Source of the DNA: Erythrobacter sp. HI0063
Lineage (GTDB): Bacteria > Pseudomonadota > Alphaproteobacteria > Sphingomonadales > Sphingomonadaceae
Length of the DNA: 64,000 bases
Direction of reading: 5' to 3'
NCBI RefSeq assembly: GCF_001635685.1
Contig: NZ_LWFF01000313.1
Location: forward strand, 51-64,050
The translations under genes were made by a program, and so were the position numbers. Numbering within the stretch: the first letter of the stretch is position 1; the number at the start of each line of letters is the position of its first letter. The notes below the pieces were generated by a model. It was not told the DNA's origin. It saw nothing but the letters and a program-made list of their open reading frames with translations, and ran no database searches. Positions 1 through 9,127 of this stretch are shown here, piece by piece.

Positions 1-232
1 GGCTGCCATGGGCCGGGCCGAAGCACGCGATCTGGGCCTTGCCGACGAAGGCGTGCTGTACGATCCCGTGGCCAATTACGACCGCGTTAGCGGCAATTGG
101 TGGGACTGGAGCCGCGATCCCGATCCCGAAGCGATGAGTGCTTCGACCGTCGCGATTCCCGCTGCCGACGCGCAGGTGCCCGAGGAGCAGCCGTTCGAGA
201 CGGATGAAATGGCGCCCGAAAGAGAGTATTAA
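1..232 (+). CDS. C-terminal end of a TolC-like outer-membrane channel protein (partial)
   Basis: Only the last 77 codons are in the window; the frame is open from the left edge to a TAA at 230-232. The tail carries YDPVANYDRVSGNWWDW, then a Pro/Ala-rich acidic end. This resembles the C-terminus I associate with TolC-family type I secretion channels of Erythrobacteraceae, which sit upstream of a popZ homologue. No barrel or helical-hairpin sequence is visible, so the call rests on the tail and on synteny. If right, the protein would be an outer-membrane efflux or secretion duct. Moderate confidence. Confidence 0.5.
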   Translation, partial: AAMGRAEARDLGLADEGVLYDPVANYDRVSGNWWDWSRDPDPEAMSASTVAIPAADAQVPEEQPFETDEMAPEREY

Positions 233-309
233 GGTCAAACGCGATTCGGCAGCCGGAGCGATTCGGAGCCCATCGCGGTTCGAAGCGGGCAGTTTCAGGG
301 GATAGGGCA

Positions 310-816
310 GTGCACCAACCGGGCGAACCATCGGTCGAGGAAATTCTCGATTCGATCAAGAAAGTGATCGCGCGCGACAATCGCGAAGGCGCGATCGCCC
401 AGCGGCGCGAACGCTCGCAGTCCGCCGCGCGGCCCTCCGCAGCGCGCTCCGAACCGATCGAGCCCGTCGATGCCGAAGAGGCGGAAGAAGTGCTCGAGCT
501 CGACGAGGACGCGATGGTTGCGGGCGCCGGGCGCGACGAGGACGAGGATACGCAAGCGCAGGATCGCGACAGCGAAGCGCCGCTCACGACCGAGGCGTTG
601 CGCAATTCGATGCAGGCCAATTTCGCCGCTCTCGCCATGCTGGCCGAACCCGGCGCCAGCCCGCAGATCGTGCGCTCGGGCGAAACCTCGCTGGAAGGGC
701 TCGTGCGCGAAATGCTGCGTCCGATGCTGGCGCAATGGCTCGACACCAATCTGCCGCCGATGGTCGAAAAGCTGGTAAAGGACGAGATCACGCGGATTGC
801 GGGCAAGCGCAGCTGA
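310..816 (+). CDS. popZ: PopZ-family (DUF2497) polar organizing protein
   Basis: A 168-residue protein with the PopZ layout. A short N-terminal helix (EPSVEEILDSIKKVIARDN, about residues 5-24) is followed by a charged, Glu/Asp-rich disordered middle (about 25-90). The conserved C-terminal helical assembly region (about 115-165) contains MLRPMLAQWLDTNLPPMVE. In Caulobacter PopZ self-assembles at cell poles and tethers the ParB/parS centromere; the same role is inferred here. The start is GTG at 310, chosen because the N-terminal motif begins directly after it. It lies 77 bp after the TolC-like gene. In many alphaproteobacteria valS follows; here a peptidase does. Confidence 0.85.
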   Translation: MHQPGEPSVEEILDSIKKVIARDNREGAIAQRRERSQSAARPSAARSEPIEPVDAEEAEEVLELDEDAMVAGAGRDEDEDTQAQDRDSEAPLTTEALRNSMQANFAALAMLAEPGASPQIVRSGETSLEGLVREMLRPMLAQWLDTNLPPMVEKLVKDEITRIAGKRS

Positions 817-864
817 GCGGTTTTGTCTTTGCCGGGTTCATCCGGCGCGGCTAATATCGCGGGC

Positions 865-3030
865 ATGAACACCCTTTACAGGTCGGCGACCCGCTTCGCC
901 CTTTTCGCTGCAGGTACCGCCACTCTCGCTCTCGCGGCACCGGTTCTGGCCCAATCGACAGACGCGGCCAGCGCCGCTCCGATGAGCGCGCAGGACCTCA
1001 TCACCATGCCGCGCCTCGGCGCACCGACCGTATCGGCGGATGGGCGCATGGCAGTCTATACCGTCACCGAAACGGACCCGGCGAGCTATGCGCGCACCGG
1101 GATTCCCTATCTGCTCGACCTTACGCGCGAAGGCGCCCAGCCGGTCCGGCTCGATTTCGGCGGCCCGGTGTCGAGCCTTGCTTTCGGCCCCGACAACGCC
1201 CTCTATTTCCTTTCCGATCGCAAGCCGGCCGCTACGAGTGACGAACGCACCCGCGTCTGGCGCGCCAGCGTGACGCCTGCGGGGCGGGTCGGGACGCCCA
1301 CGCTTGTCAGCAGTTTCGACACTGCCGTGGACGGTTTCTCCGTCTCTCCCACAGGAGACAAGCTCGCAGTGTGGGCCGAAGTTGCGCGCGGATGCCCGCA
1401 ATTCGGCTGCGAGACCGATGGGACCGCGCATCTGACCGGTCCCGGCGACGGGCGACTCTATCAGGGCGACGAAGGCTTCGTGCGCCACTGGGATAGCTGG
1501 GAAACCCCCGGCACGGTCAGCCGCGTCTTCGTCTTCGACCTGGCGCAGGGGAAGACGACCGGCACAGGCATGGCTGTCGACGGCCCGGTCGGCGCAGGCG
1601 GGCCGAACGGCGATACTCCGACCAAACCGTTCGGCGGAGGCGAGGATATCGCCTGGGCGCCCGACGGCTCCGGCATCTATTTCGTCGCGCGCGAGGCGGA
1701 CGGGACCGAGCCGCTGTCGACCAATCTCGACATCTGGTTCTCGGACCTTTCCGGCACAGCACCGGTCAACCTGACCGAGGCAAACGAAGCCTACGACGCG
1801 CTGCCGACGCCGTCGCCCAACGGCCAGTATCTCGCCTATGCCGCCATGGCGCGCCCGACCTACGAGGCGGACCGGATGGTGGTGATGCTGCGCGATGTGA
1901 AGACGGGCGTGGTCACACCGCTGACGCAGGATTTCGACCGCAGCTTCGGCACGCTCGCCTGGACGCCCGACAGCCGGTATCTGATCGCCACCGCGCAGGA
2001 CGTGCTCGACACGCCCGCCTTCCGCATCGATCCGCAGACCGGCGCGATCGACAGGCTCGACCTGATGGCGGGCAATGAAGCGCATATCGGCAATGTCACG
2101 CCGCTGGTCGATGACCGGCTGCTGTTCACGCGCGATTCGATCGGAGCGCCTGCCGAACTGTTCCTTTCGCAAGGGTACGGCCAGGCCGAGCCTTTGACCG
2201 AGGTCTCCGCCCAGCGCGTGGGCGCACTCGCCCCGGTGGAGGTTGAACGATTCAGCTTCAAGGGCGCGAACGGCGATACGGTCTGGGGCCAGATCACCAA
2301 GCTCGCGGACCGGAGCGGACCCATGCCCGCAATCCTCTATGTCCATGGCGGGCCGCAGGGATCGTTCAACGATGGCTGGTCCACGCGGTGGAACCCGCGC
2401 GTCGTCGCCAGTCAGGGTTATGCCGTGATCTCGGTCGATTTCCATGGCTCCACCGGATACGGCCAGGCCTTTACCGACAGCATTCGCCGCGACTGGGGTG
2501 GAAAGCCGCTGGAAGACCTCAAGAAAGGCCTCGCCGCCGCGCTGGAACTTGACCCGCAGATCGATGGCTCGCGCGCCTGCGCCATGGGGGCGAGCTATGG
2601 CGGATACATGATGAACTGGATCGCGGGCCAGTGGCCCGACCGGTTCGATTGCCTGGTACAGCATGACGGGTTGTTCGACATGCGCAGCTTCTATTACGCG
2701 ACCGAAGAATTGTGGTTTCCGCGCTGGGATTTCGGCGGTTCCTATGCCGAGCAGGCTGAGCTCTACGAGAAGTGGAATCCGGTCAATTACGTCGACAAGT
2801 GGCAGACCCCGATGCTGGTGATCACGGGCGAAAAGGACTTCCGCGTGCCCTATACGCAAGGGATCCAGAGCTTCACCGCCTTGCAGGAACGCAATATTCC
2901 CAGCCAGCTCCTCGTCTTTCCGAACGAGAACCATTGGGTGCTGAACGCGAAGAACTCGCTGCAATGGCATAACACCGTGTTCGCCTGGCTCGATCGCTGG
3001 CTGAAGCCTGAGGCCACGGTTTCCGAATGA
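865..3030 (+). CDS. Exported S9-family (prolyl oligopeptidase-like) serine peptidase
   Basis: A 721-aa secreted peptidase. The chosen ATG gives a clean signal peptide ending near AAPVLAQS (about residue 30); an in-frame TTG at 823 would only add residues in front of it. Residues about 35-430 form a WD/PD40-like beta-propeller. The C-terminal alpha/beta-hydrolase domain has HGGPQG, the nucleophile motif GASYGG (Ser577), the acid in GEKDF (Asp658) and the base in NENHW (His690), so the triad is complete. It probably cleaves peptides in the periplasm as a dipeptidyl or acylaminoacyl peptidase; specificity cannot be read. Its last codons overlap the next gene by 4 bp (ATGA). Confidence 0.9.
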   Translation: MNTLYRSATRFALFAAGTATLALAAPVLAQSTDAASAAPMSAQDLITMPRLGAPTVSADGRMAVYTVTETDPASYARTGIPYLLDLTREGAQPVRLDFGGPVSSLAFGPDNALYFLSDRKPAATSDERTRVWRASVTPAGRVGTPTLVSSFDTAVDGFSVSPTGDKLAVWAEVARGCPQFGCETDGTAHLTGPGDGRLYQGDEGFVRHWDSWETPGTVSRVFVFDLAQGKTTGTGMAVDGPVGAGGPNGDTPTKPFGGGEDIAWAPDGSGIYFVAREADGTEPLSTNLDIWFSDLSGTAPVNLTEANEAYDALPTPSPNGQYLAYAAMARPTYEADRMVVMLRDVKTGVVTPLTQDFDRSFGTLAWTPDSRYLIATAQDVLDTPAFRIDPQTGAIDRLDLMAGNEAHIGNVTPLVDDRLLFTRDSIGAPAELFLSQGYGQAEPLTEVSAQRVGALAPVEVERFSFKGANGDTVWGQITKLADRSGPMPAILYVHGGPQGSFNDGWSTRWNPRVVASQGYAVISVDFHGSTGYGQAFTDSIRRDWGGKPLEDLKKGLAAALELDPQIDGSRACAMGASYGGYMMNWIAGQWPDRFDCLVQHDGLFDMRSFYYATEELWFPRWDFGGSYAEQAELYEKWNPVNYVDKWQTPMLVITGEKDFRVPYTQGIQSFTALQERNIPSQLLVFPNENHWVLNAKNSLQWHNTVFAWLDRWLKPEATVSE

Positions 3031-3434
3031 GTCGCGACGACAAAAGCGACAAGCAGCTGCGCAAGGCGGAGCGCGCCCTGTCCAAGATCGGCGGGGAGGC
3101 GGTGGAGCGCCACATCTTTCTGTGCGCGCTCGCCGAAAAGCAGAAATGCTGCTCGCGCGAGGAGGGCAAGGCCGCCTGGAGCTTCCTGAAGACGCGATTG
3201 AAGCAGTTGAAGCTGGCCGGTCCGAAGAGGGGCGAAGGCCCGGACGCGAAAGGCGGGGTCCAGCGCACCAAGGCGGACTGCCTCCAGGTCTGTGCCATGG
3301 GGCCGATCGCGGTCGTCTGGCCGGACCGCGTCTGGTATCACTCCTGCACGCCCAGCACGCTCGAACGGATCATTCAGGAGCATCTGATCGGCGGCGTTCC
3401 GGTGGAGGAATTTCGCCTGCGTGGGCGCGACTGA
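3027..3434 (+). CDS. Thioredoxin-fold (2Fe-2S) ferredoxin domain protein
   Basis: A 135-residue cytoplasmic protein with the spacing of stand-alone thioredoxin-like [2Fe-2S] ferredoxins. Cysteines occur early in [14 protein letters not shown], and a later pair in [17 protein letters not shown] precedes the YHSCTP stretch. The [10 protein letters not shown] segment is the usual cluster-binding loop of this family. It likely carries one [2Fe-2S] cluster; its redox partner is unknown. The ATG at 3027 overlaps the peptidase stop by 4 bp, suggesting translational coupling, although the two functions show no obvious link. Confidence 0.85.
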   Translation: MSRDDKSDKQLRKAERALSKIGGEAVERHIFLCALAEKQKCCSREEGKAAWSFLKTRLKQLKLAGPKRGEGPDAKGGVQRTKADCLQVCAMGPIAVVWPDRVWYHSCTPSTLERIIQEHLIGGVPVEEFRLRGRD

Positions 3435-3513
3435 TTCTAACCTTTTGCAGGGCTAACGCGAAATTAACCATCATGGGCGAAACCTGTTTCTCGCAAACAG
3501 GGAGGGCCGGGAT

Positions 3514-4041
3514 ATGGCCATTGCGAAGACAGCGTCCGTCACCATCGCCGAAATGCGCGAATTCGCCAGCTTCACCGCGGCCGAACAGCGTTACATCCGC
3601 CGCAGTCTCGATATCGGGCTGGGCCGGTGCGACGCCTTTCGCGTCTGGGGCCGTAATGCGCGCGAGAATGCCGCGATCCGAAGCCAGTACGTCGCCTATC
3701 AGGAATTGAAGGCGCTGCGGCACGCGATCCCGTCCGAAACCGGCTTCGATGCGATCGAGGGCTTTATCGGCAAGTTGACGCGTGTGGCTGCCTTCGACCT
3801 GGCGCAGGAGCGAATCGACTGCTTCTCGAGCTTCCGTTTCCTCTATGAACGCCTGCTCGGCGCCGAGGCGCGGCCATGGCTTCCCAGCGCCTTCTGCGCC
3901 GCCGCCGCGCTGCCGCAGATCCAGCCCAAGCGCCGCAAGCTGCTGCTCCAGTCGTTGAGCGAAGCCGCGGCAACCGCGCCCGGCTGGTCCGACCGTGCGC
4001 CCGGTTTCTACCCCGAATATATCGCGGAGGCTGCCGCCTGA
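3514..4041 (+). CDS. Hypothetical protein, unknown function
   Basis: A 175-residue, mostly helical soluble protein that I do not recognise. There is no signal peptide or membrane segment. Ala, Arg and Glu are abundant; an aromatic cluster (CFSSFRFLYERLL, about residues 104-116) and a C-terminal PGFYPEYIAEAAA stand out. The start at 3514 follows a purine-rich stretch (CAGGGAGGGCCGG, about 3499-3511) that fits a ribosome binding site. Codon use matches its neighbours, so it looks native. The 79-bp gap before it and the convergent acyl-CoA synthetase after it suggest a single-gene unit. Confidence 0.6.
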   Translation: MAIAKTASVTIAEMREFASFTAAEQRYIRRSLDIGLGRCDAFRVWGRNARENAAIRSQYVAYQELKALRHAIPSETGFDAIEGFIGKLTRVAAFDLAQERIDCFSSFRFLYERLLGAEARPWLPSAFCAAAALPQIQPKRRKLLLQSLSEAAATAPGWSDRAPGFYPEYIAEAAA

Positions 4042-4071
4042 AGGCCGGGCGCCTCAGCTAAGAACGGCGCC

Positions 4072-5874
4072 TCAGCGATAAAGGGCGTCCAGCCGCTCGC
4101 CGTAGCGCTCCTTGATCTTGTGGCGGCGGATCTTCATCGAGGGTGTCATTTCCTCGTTCTCGATCGTGAAGGGTTCGTCCGCCAAGACGATCTGGCGAAC
4201 CTTTTCGACCACCGAGAGATCCTTGTTCACCCGGTCCACCGCCGCGCGGATCGCGGCCTTGAATTCGGGCAGGTCGGCCACCTGCTTGCAGTCGAACTTC
4301 TTGCCCTGCGACTGGCACCATTCGAGCATCCATTCCGCGTCGGGAACGATCAGGCCGACGATATAGGGCCGCTTGTCGCCCACCACCATCGCCTGGCCGA
4401 TCTCGGGCTGGAGCGTGAGCATGCCTTCGACCTTTTGCGGCGCGACATTGTCGCCCTTGTCGTTGACGATCATGTCCTTCTTGCGATCGGTGATGACGAT
4501 GCGGCCCTTATCGTCGAGATGGCCGATATCGCCGGTGTGCAGCCAGCCATCCTTGATCGCCCGCTCGGTCTCGGCATCGTTATGCCAGTATCCGTGCATC
4601 ACCAGCTCGCCGCGCACAAGAATCTCTCCGTCCTCGGCAATGCGGACTTCGACGCCGCGCATGGGCGGGCCGACGCTTTCCATCGCGATTCCGGCACGCG
4701 GGCGATTGCAGCTGATGACCGGCCCGGCCTCGGTCTGGCCGTAACCCTGAAGCAGGGTCAGCCCCATGGAATCGAAGAACACGCCGACTTCGGGATTGAG
4801 CGGCGCGCCGCCCGAGACCATGGCCTTGAGCCGTCCGCCGAATTTCTGGCGGATCTTGGGACGCAACAGCTTCTCGTAGACCAGATTGCGCGCGCCATCG
4901 CCGAGCTTGCGCTTGCCGTCCGCCCGGCGCTGGCCGAGCGCGAGCGCGCCTTCCATCAGACGCTGCGCCGCACCCCCCTGTTTCGCGATCTGCTTCATGA
5001 TCCGCGTGCGCAGGACTTCGAACAGGCGGGGGACGACGACCATGATCGTCGGCCGCGTCTCCTCGATATTGCTGGCGAGCTTGTCGAGACCTTCGGCGTA
5101 ATAGATCTGCGCGCCGACCGCGATCGGGAGATACTGCCCACCCGTATGTTCGTAAGCGTGGCTGAGAGGCAGGAAGCTGAGGAAACGTTCGTCTTCGGTA
5201 ATGCCGAAATCCTCGAGCAGGATCGCGCCTGCGCCAGCCGCATTGCACAGGATCGCGCCGTGATGCTGGAGGACGCCGCGCGGCGCGCCGCCGGTGCCGC
5301 TGGTGTAGATAATGCAGGCCGTGTCGCCGCGCCCGATCTGCCGGAGCCGCGCATCGACCGCCGCGCGCGCCTTCGCCGCGTCCCCTTCGGTCATGGTGCT
5401 CCATCCGTGGCAGTCGAGATTGCCGCCTTGATAGCCGCGCACAGAATCGATCGGGATGATGTGGTTGGCGATGCCGGTGCGGAAGATCGCGGGGATCAGC
5501 GGCTGGGCCAGCTTATCGGTAGAAACGATGACCGCCTTCGCACCCGAATTGTCCAGGATGTGCTGGTGATCGCGTTCCGTGTTTGTTGTGTAGGCGGGAA
5601 CGGTGATGCAGCCCGCCGCCATGATACCGAGATCGGCGATGCACCATTCGGGCCTGTTTTCGCTGACCAGCGCGACCCGGTCGCCACTTTCCAGGCCCAG
5701 TCCCCGCAAGTTTTCGGCGAGAAGGCACACACGCTCGGCCGCCTCGCGCCAGCTGATCGTCTGCCATGTGCCTTGCCTTTTCGCGCCGAGGAAAGGTTGA
5801 TCGCCCTTCTCGTCGGCACGTTTCAGAAACAGCTCGACCAGATTGTTGGCGGCATCGATATCGTCCAGCACCAA
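4072..5874 (-). CDS. fadD: Long-chain fatty acid--CoA ligase (AMP-binding)
   Basis: A 600-aa ANL-superfamily adenylate-forming enzyme of the long FAA1-like type. It activates a fatty acid via acyl-AMP and transfers it to CoA. The phosphate-binding motif YTSGTGGAPRG lies at residues 190-200 (Arg where many ligases have Lys), followed by GYGQTEAGP, the hinge region GWLHTGDIG and DRKKDMI. The C-terminal catalytic Lys region around TPSMKIRR is present. No signal peptide. It is convergent with the unknown gene at 3514 and 121 bp downstream of the ggt end. Substrate chain length cannot be told from sequence. Confidence 0.88.
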   Translation of the reverse strand: MVLDDIDAANNLVELFLKRADEKGDQPFLGAKRQGTWQTISWREAAERVCLLAENLRGLGLESGDRVALVSENRPEWCIADLGIMAAGCITVPAYTTNTERDHQHILDNSGAKAVIVSTDKLAQPLIPAIFRTGIANHIIPIDSVRGYQGGNLDCHGWSTMTEGDAAKARAAVDARLRQIGRGDTACIIYTSGTGGAPRGVLQHHGAILCNAAGAGAILLEDFGITEDERFLSFLPLSHAYEHTGGQYLPIAVGAQIYYAEGLDKLASNIEETRPTIMVVVPRLFEVLRTRIMKQIAKQGGAAQRLMEGALALGQRRADGKRKLGDGARNLVYEKLLRPKIRQKFGGRLKAMVSGGAPLNPEVGVFFDSMGLTLLQGYGQTEAGPVISCNRPRAGIAMESVGPPMRGVEVRIAEDGEILVRGELVMHGYWHNDAETERAIKDGWLHTGDIGHLDDKGRIVITDRKKDMIVNDKGDNVAPQKVEGMLTLQPEIGQAMVVGDKRPYIVGLIVPDAEWMLEWCQSQGKKFDCKQVADLPEFKAAIRAAVDRVNKDLSVVEKVRQIVLADEPFTIENEEMTPSMKIRRHKIKERYGERLDALYR

Positions 5875-5995
5875 AGGCTTCTCCCTCTCACTCGCGTACA
5901 GTGTCGAAGCGGCTCGGCCCGGGCCTGTTACCCGTTCGCGCGATCCCCCCAGCGGCGGCGGGTTTACGAAGAAGGCTGTGCGACGGCAAGGGCCC

Positions 5996-7729
5996 CTACG
6001 GCAGGGGCGTCGCGCGCGGTATCAGCAGGACATCTTCCAGCCGCGGATCGCGCGCCGCTTCCCAGATCGTGCCTTCGCGCTTGATGGCGCCGGCCTTAAT
6101 CGGCGCCTCGCGCACCGAAATGTCCGTATGGCCGAGCGCCTGGAGTGCGGGAATGCGCCGTTCGAGCCAGCTGCCTTCTTCGACAAGGACGCTGTCGCCG
6201 AATGCCATGGTGAAGGGAAGGGCCAGCGCCTGGCGCGAGGACAGGCCGAAATCGATCACGCCGATGATGGCGCGCACGGTCGTCACCGGGATGGTCGATC
6301 CGCCTGCCGCTCCGACGGCCAGCACCGGGCGTCCTTCGGGATCGAACACGACGGTGGGTGCCATCGAGCTGCGCGGGCGCTTGCCCGGCTCGACACGATT
6401 GGCGACCGGCTTGCCGTCGATCGTTGGCGAGCGGCTGAAATCGGTGAGTTCGTTGTTGAGATAGAAGCCGTTCGCAGTCAGCCCCGAACCGAACGCGCCT
6501 TCCACGGTCGAGGTGTAGCTGATCATCGTGCCTGCCGCATCGACCGCCGCGATATGCGATGTGCCGCGTTCTTCGGGCTCGTCCCCATCGGCCAGCGCGT
6601 TCTGCGCCCCGCGCGGCATCCCAGGGCGCGCTTCGTCCATGGTCCGGTCGGGAGAGATCAGCGCACTGCGCTCGGCCAGATAGGCGCGATCGAGCAGGCC
6701 ATCGACCGGGACCGAGACGAAATCGCTGTCGGCGATGTAGAGTTCGCGATCGGCATAGGCGAGGCGCTGGGATTCCAGAAACAGGTGCCATGTCACCGGA
6801 TTGCCGAGACCGAGCGCGGCGAGATCGAACCGTTCGAGCTGGCCGAGGATCTGCAACACCGCCACGCCGCCCGATGATGGCGGCCCCATTCCGCAGACGC
6901 GGTAGCCGCGATAGGAACCGCACACGCCGTCACGCACTTTCGCCTGATACGCGGCGATGTCGGCTTGCGTCATGGGATCGGGACGGGGTGTCTCGCTGGC
7001 CACGGTTTCGGCGATCGCGCTTGCGATCGGCCCGCGATAGAAAACCTCGCGGCCACCCTTCGCGATCGCTTCGAAGGTGCGGGCGAGTTCCGGATTGCGC
7101 ACCAGCGTTCCCGCCGGGAGCGGGCGGCCCTGATCGTCGTAGAACAGAGCGCGCCCACCTTCGTTCGCCGCGGCGCGATCGCGCGACTGGGTCAGCGATT
7201 GCGCGAGGCGGACGTTTATGGGAAATCCGTCCCGCGCCAGTTCGATCGCCGGTTCGAACAGGACTGCCCAGGGCAGCGTCCCATGGCGCGCATGCGCTTC
7301 GGCGGCGAGCGCGATATTGCCCGGTACGCCCACGCTGAGGCCGCTCAGCACGCTGTCCATGAAGGGTGGGACCGATCCATCCGCATTCAGGAACCAGTCG
7401 GGCGTCGCCCCCATCGGGGCCGTCTCGCGCCCGTCGACGGTCTCGACCGATCCATCCGCCGCGCCGCGCACCAGGAATCCGCCACCACCGATCCCGCTGC
7501 TTTGCGGTTCGACCACGGTAAGTGCGAGCATGGTGGCGATCGCGGCGTCGGTGGCGCTGCCGCCGCGTTTCAGCATCGCCATGCCTGCGGCTTCGGCGCG
7601 CGGATCGGCGGCGCTTACGCTGCCGATGAAGGGCAGGTCAGCCGGACTGGCCGCCTTCTGCGCATTCACGGCGGAAGCGCCGGTGAGAAACAGGATGGCG
7701 GCGAGGCTGCGAGTGGCGGGTTTGATCAT
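5996..7729 (-). CDS. ggt: Gamma-glutamyltransferase
   Basis: A 577-aa N-terminal nucleophile hydrolase that transfers or hydrolyses the gamma-glutamyl group of glutathione in the periplasm. The ATG at 7729 gives a signal peptide (MIKPATRSLAAILFLTGASA...); longer frames upstream lie inside pyrD and were rejected. The autocleavage site that makes large and small subunits is ERGTSH, with Thr390 as the new N-terminal nucleophile. The TVEGAFGSGL and PRSSMAPTVVF segments match substrate-binding parts of the small subunit. It starts 10 bp after the pyrD stop, so the two are probably co-transcribed without an evident metabolic link. Confidence 0.92.
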   Translation of the reverse strand: MIKPATRSLAAILFLTGASAVNAQKAASPADLPFIGSVSAADPRAEAAGMAMLKRGGSATDAAIATMLALTVVEPQSSGIGGGGFLVRGAADGSVETVDGRETAPMGATPDWFLNADGSVPPFMDSVLSGLSVGVPGNIALAAEAHARHGTLPWAVLFEPAIELARDGFPINVRLAQSLTQSRDRAAANEGGRALFYDDQGRPLPAGTLVRNPELARTFEAIAKGGREVFYRGPIASAIAETVASETPRPDPMTQADIAAYQAKVRDGVCGSYRGYRVCGMGPPSSGGVAVLQILGQLERFDLAALGLGNPVTWHLFLESQRLAYADRELYIADSDFVSVPVDGLLDRAYLAERSALISPDRTMDEARPGMPRGAQNALADGDEPEERGTSHIAAVDAAGTMISYTSTVEGAFGSGLTANGFYLNNELTDFSRSPTIDGKPVANRVEPGKRPRSSMAPTVVFDPEGRPVLAVGAAGGSTIPVTTVRAIIGVIDFGLSSRQALALPFTMAFGDSVLVEEGSWLERRIPALQALGHTDISVREAPIKAGAIKREGTIWEAARDPRLEDVLLIPRATPLP

Positions 7730-7739
7730 GCCTGCTTTG

Positions 7740-8792
7740 CTATTCGCTTTCGACCGCTTCGGCAATCGAGGCGAATCCGTCGCGGCGCATGAGCTTTTCC
7801 AGGCCGCGCACCATTTTGCGCGCGAGGCCGGGCCCTTCGTAGACGAGTGCGGAATAGAGCTGCACCAGGCTCGCGCCTGCGCGGATGCGGGCCCAGGCGT
7901 CTTCGGCATGTGCAATGCCGCCGACGCCGACGAGCGGAATTGCTCCGCCCGTCGCCTTGCGGAAATCGCGCACGCGCTGGAGAGCGAGGTTGCGTAACGG
8001 GGCACCGGACAGGCCGCCCGTCTCTTCGCGGTGCCGCGAGACGAGATCGGGGCGCGAGATCGTGGTGTTCGATACGATCAGCGCGCCGAGGCCCTTGTCG
8101 ATGGCGATTCGCGCGATGGCGTCGATATCGGCAGGTTCCAGATCCGGCGCGACTTTCAGGAAGACCGGCGGGGGCGGCGTGTCCGATCCGGGGCGGCAGA
8201 CCTCTTCCCGAGCATCCATTACGCCGTCGATCAGGCCGGTGAGCGCGCTTTCGTCCTGCAATGCGCGCAGGCCGGGCGTGTTGGGGCTGGAGATATTGAT
8301 CGCCAGATAGCTTGCCAGCGGAGCCATCAGCCGCGTCATCGCCGCGTAATCGCCGACGCGATCGGCGCTGTCCTTGTTGGCACCGACATTGATGCCGACG
8401 ATCCCGCCGCGTGTCCGCCGCGCAGACAGACGCTGTGCCGCTTCGGCCCCGCCGCGATTGTTGAATCCCATCCGGTTGATGACCGCGCGATCCTCGGCCA
8501 GGCGGAACAGGCGAGGCTTCGGATTGCCTTCCTGCGGGCGCGGCGTGATCGATCCGACCTCCACGAAACCGAACCCCATTCCCAGCATGGCGTCGGGCAC
8601 TTCGCCATTCTTGTCGAAACCGGCAGCCAGACCGACCGGATTGGGAAAGGTCAGCCCGGCGACCTCTGTCGCCAGCGGCCCGGGGGCGGGCTTGCGACCC
8701 GGCGGCAGATGTTTCAGCGCCGCCACCGTCAGGGTGTGGGCACGCTCTGGATCGAGCGCGAAGATCGCGGGGCGCAGGAGATCGAACAGCAT
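7740..8792 (-). CDS. pyrD: Dihydroorotate dehydrogenase, quinone-dependent (class 2)
   Basis: A 350-aa FMN enzyme that oxidises dihydroorotate to orotate in pyrimidine synthesis and passes electrons to quinone. The N-terminal helical extension (FDLLRPAIFALDPERAH) marks the membrane-associated class 2 type. NPVGLAAGFDKNGE (residues 51-64) binds FMN, and the catalytic-serine loop is NISSPNTPGLR (166-176). VGVGGIAHAEDAW and LVQLYSALVYEGP give the phosphate-binding end. Start ATG at 8792; the 335 bp upstream carry no other gene. Length is normal for the family. Confidence 0.95.
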   Translation of the reverse strand: MLFDLLRPAIFALDPERAHTLTVAALKHLPPGRKPAPGPLATEVAGLTFPNPVGLAAGFDKNGEVPDAMLGMGFGFVEVGSITPRPQEGNPKPRLFRLAEDRAVINRMGFNNRGGAEAAQRLSARRTRGGIVGINVGANKDSADRVGDYAAMTRLMAPLASYLAINISSPNTPGLRALQDESALTGLIDGVMDAREEVCRPGSDTPPPPVFLKVAPDLEPADIDAIARIAIDKGLGALIVSNTTISRPDLVSRHREETGGLSGAPLRNLALQRVRDFRKATGGAIPLVGVGGIAHAEDAWARIRAGASLVQLYSALVYEGPGLARKMVRGLEKLMRRDGFASIAEAVESE

Positions 8793-9127
8793 CTCTGGCG
8801 CTATGGCGCGTTCACCGAATCGTGTCGAGACGATGCGATTCGAACATCAAAAAACCGCCAAACGATATCATTTGATACCTTGACGCGCTGCAACTTGTCG
8901 CATCTGTCCTATTCGAGCCACACACTTACGCGTAAACCGGAAATGCGACCCGAAGGGCTCGGCGCTTCTTGCGACGGGTTCTCACCTTTGAGGGGCGGCC
9001 TTCCGATTTCGGCAGGGCCGCCCTTTTTTTGGCGCTCGTCCAAATCGTTACCGTCCGCTTTCGGCTGGCCAAGACCCGCTCCGACGCGCTAGCGCCCCGG
9101 CAACGCAAGTTTTGGGAGAGTTTGACG
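8793..9127. other. Gene-free intergenic region between divergent pyrD and the DUF885 gene
   Basis: 335 bp without a convincing coding frame. It is more AT-rich than its neighbours around 8840-8900, where promoters for both divergent genes would be expected. It contains a short perfect palindrome TATCATTTGATA at 8866-8877 (5-bp arms) and a strong plus-strand terminator at 8993-9030. A terminator placed here would stop any plus-strand transcript begun in this region before the DUF885 gene, hinting at a short non-coding RNA or a leader/attenuator. I see no convincing -35/-10 pair. Confidence 0.5.
8993..9030 (+). terminator. Intrinsic (rho-independent) terminator with no gene upstream
   Basis: Perfect 8-bp GC stem GGGCGGCC (8993-9000) pairing with GGCCGCCC (9016-9023), a 15-nt loop, then seven T residues (9024-9030). 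This is the clearest intrinsic terminator in the window on the plus strand. The gene to its left, pyrD, runs the other way, so it does not end a recognised gene. Confidence 0.75.

Noticed and set aside
838-2970. Long open frame antisense to the S9 peptidase gene (about 710 codons)
   Set aside because: High-GC coding DNA leaves antisense frames open; the plus-strand frame has a signal peptide and full catalytic triad, the antisense product is Arg/Asp/Gly-rich with no motif.
4120-6084. Long plus-strand open frame opposite fadD (about 654 codons)
   Set aside because: Antisense by-product of codon bias; the minus-strand frame encodes a complete acyl-CoA synthetase with all core motifs.
7730-8005. 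N-terminal extension of gamma-glutamyltransferase into pyrD
   Set aside because: The extra 92 residues lack family similarity and overlap pyrD; the ATG at 7729 begins a proper signal peptide.
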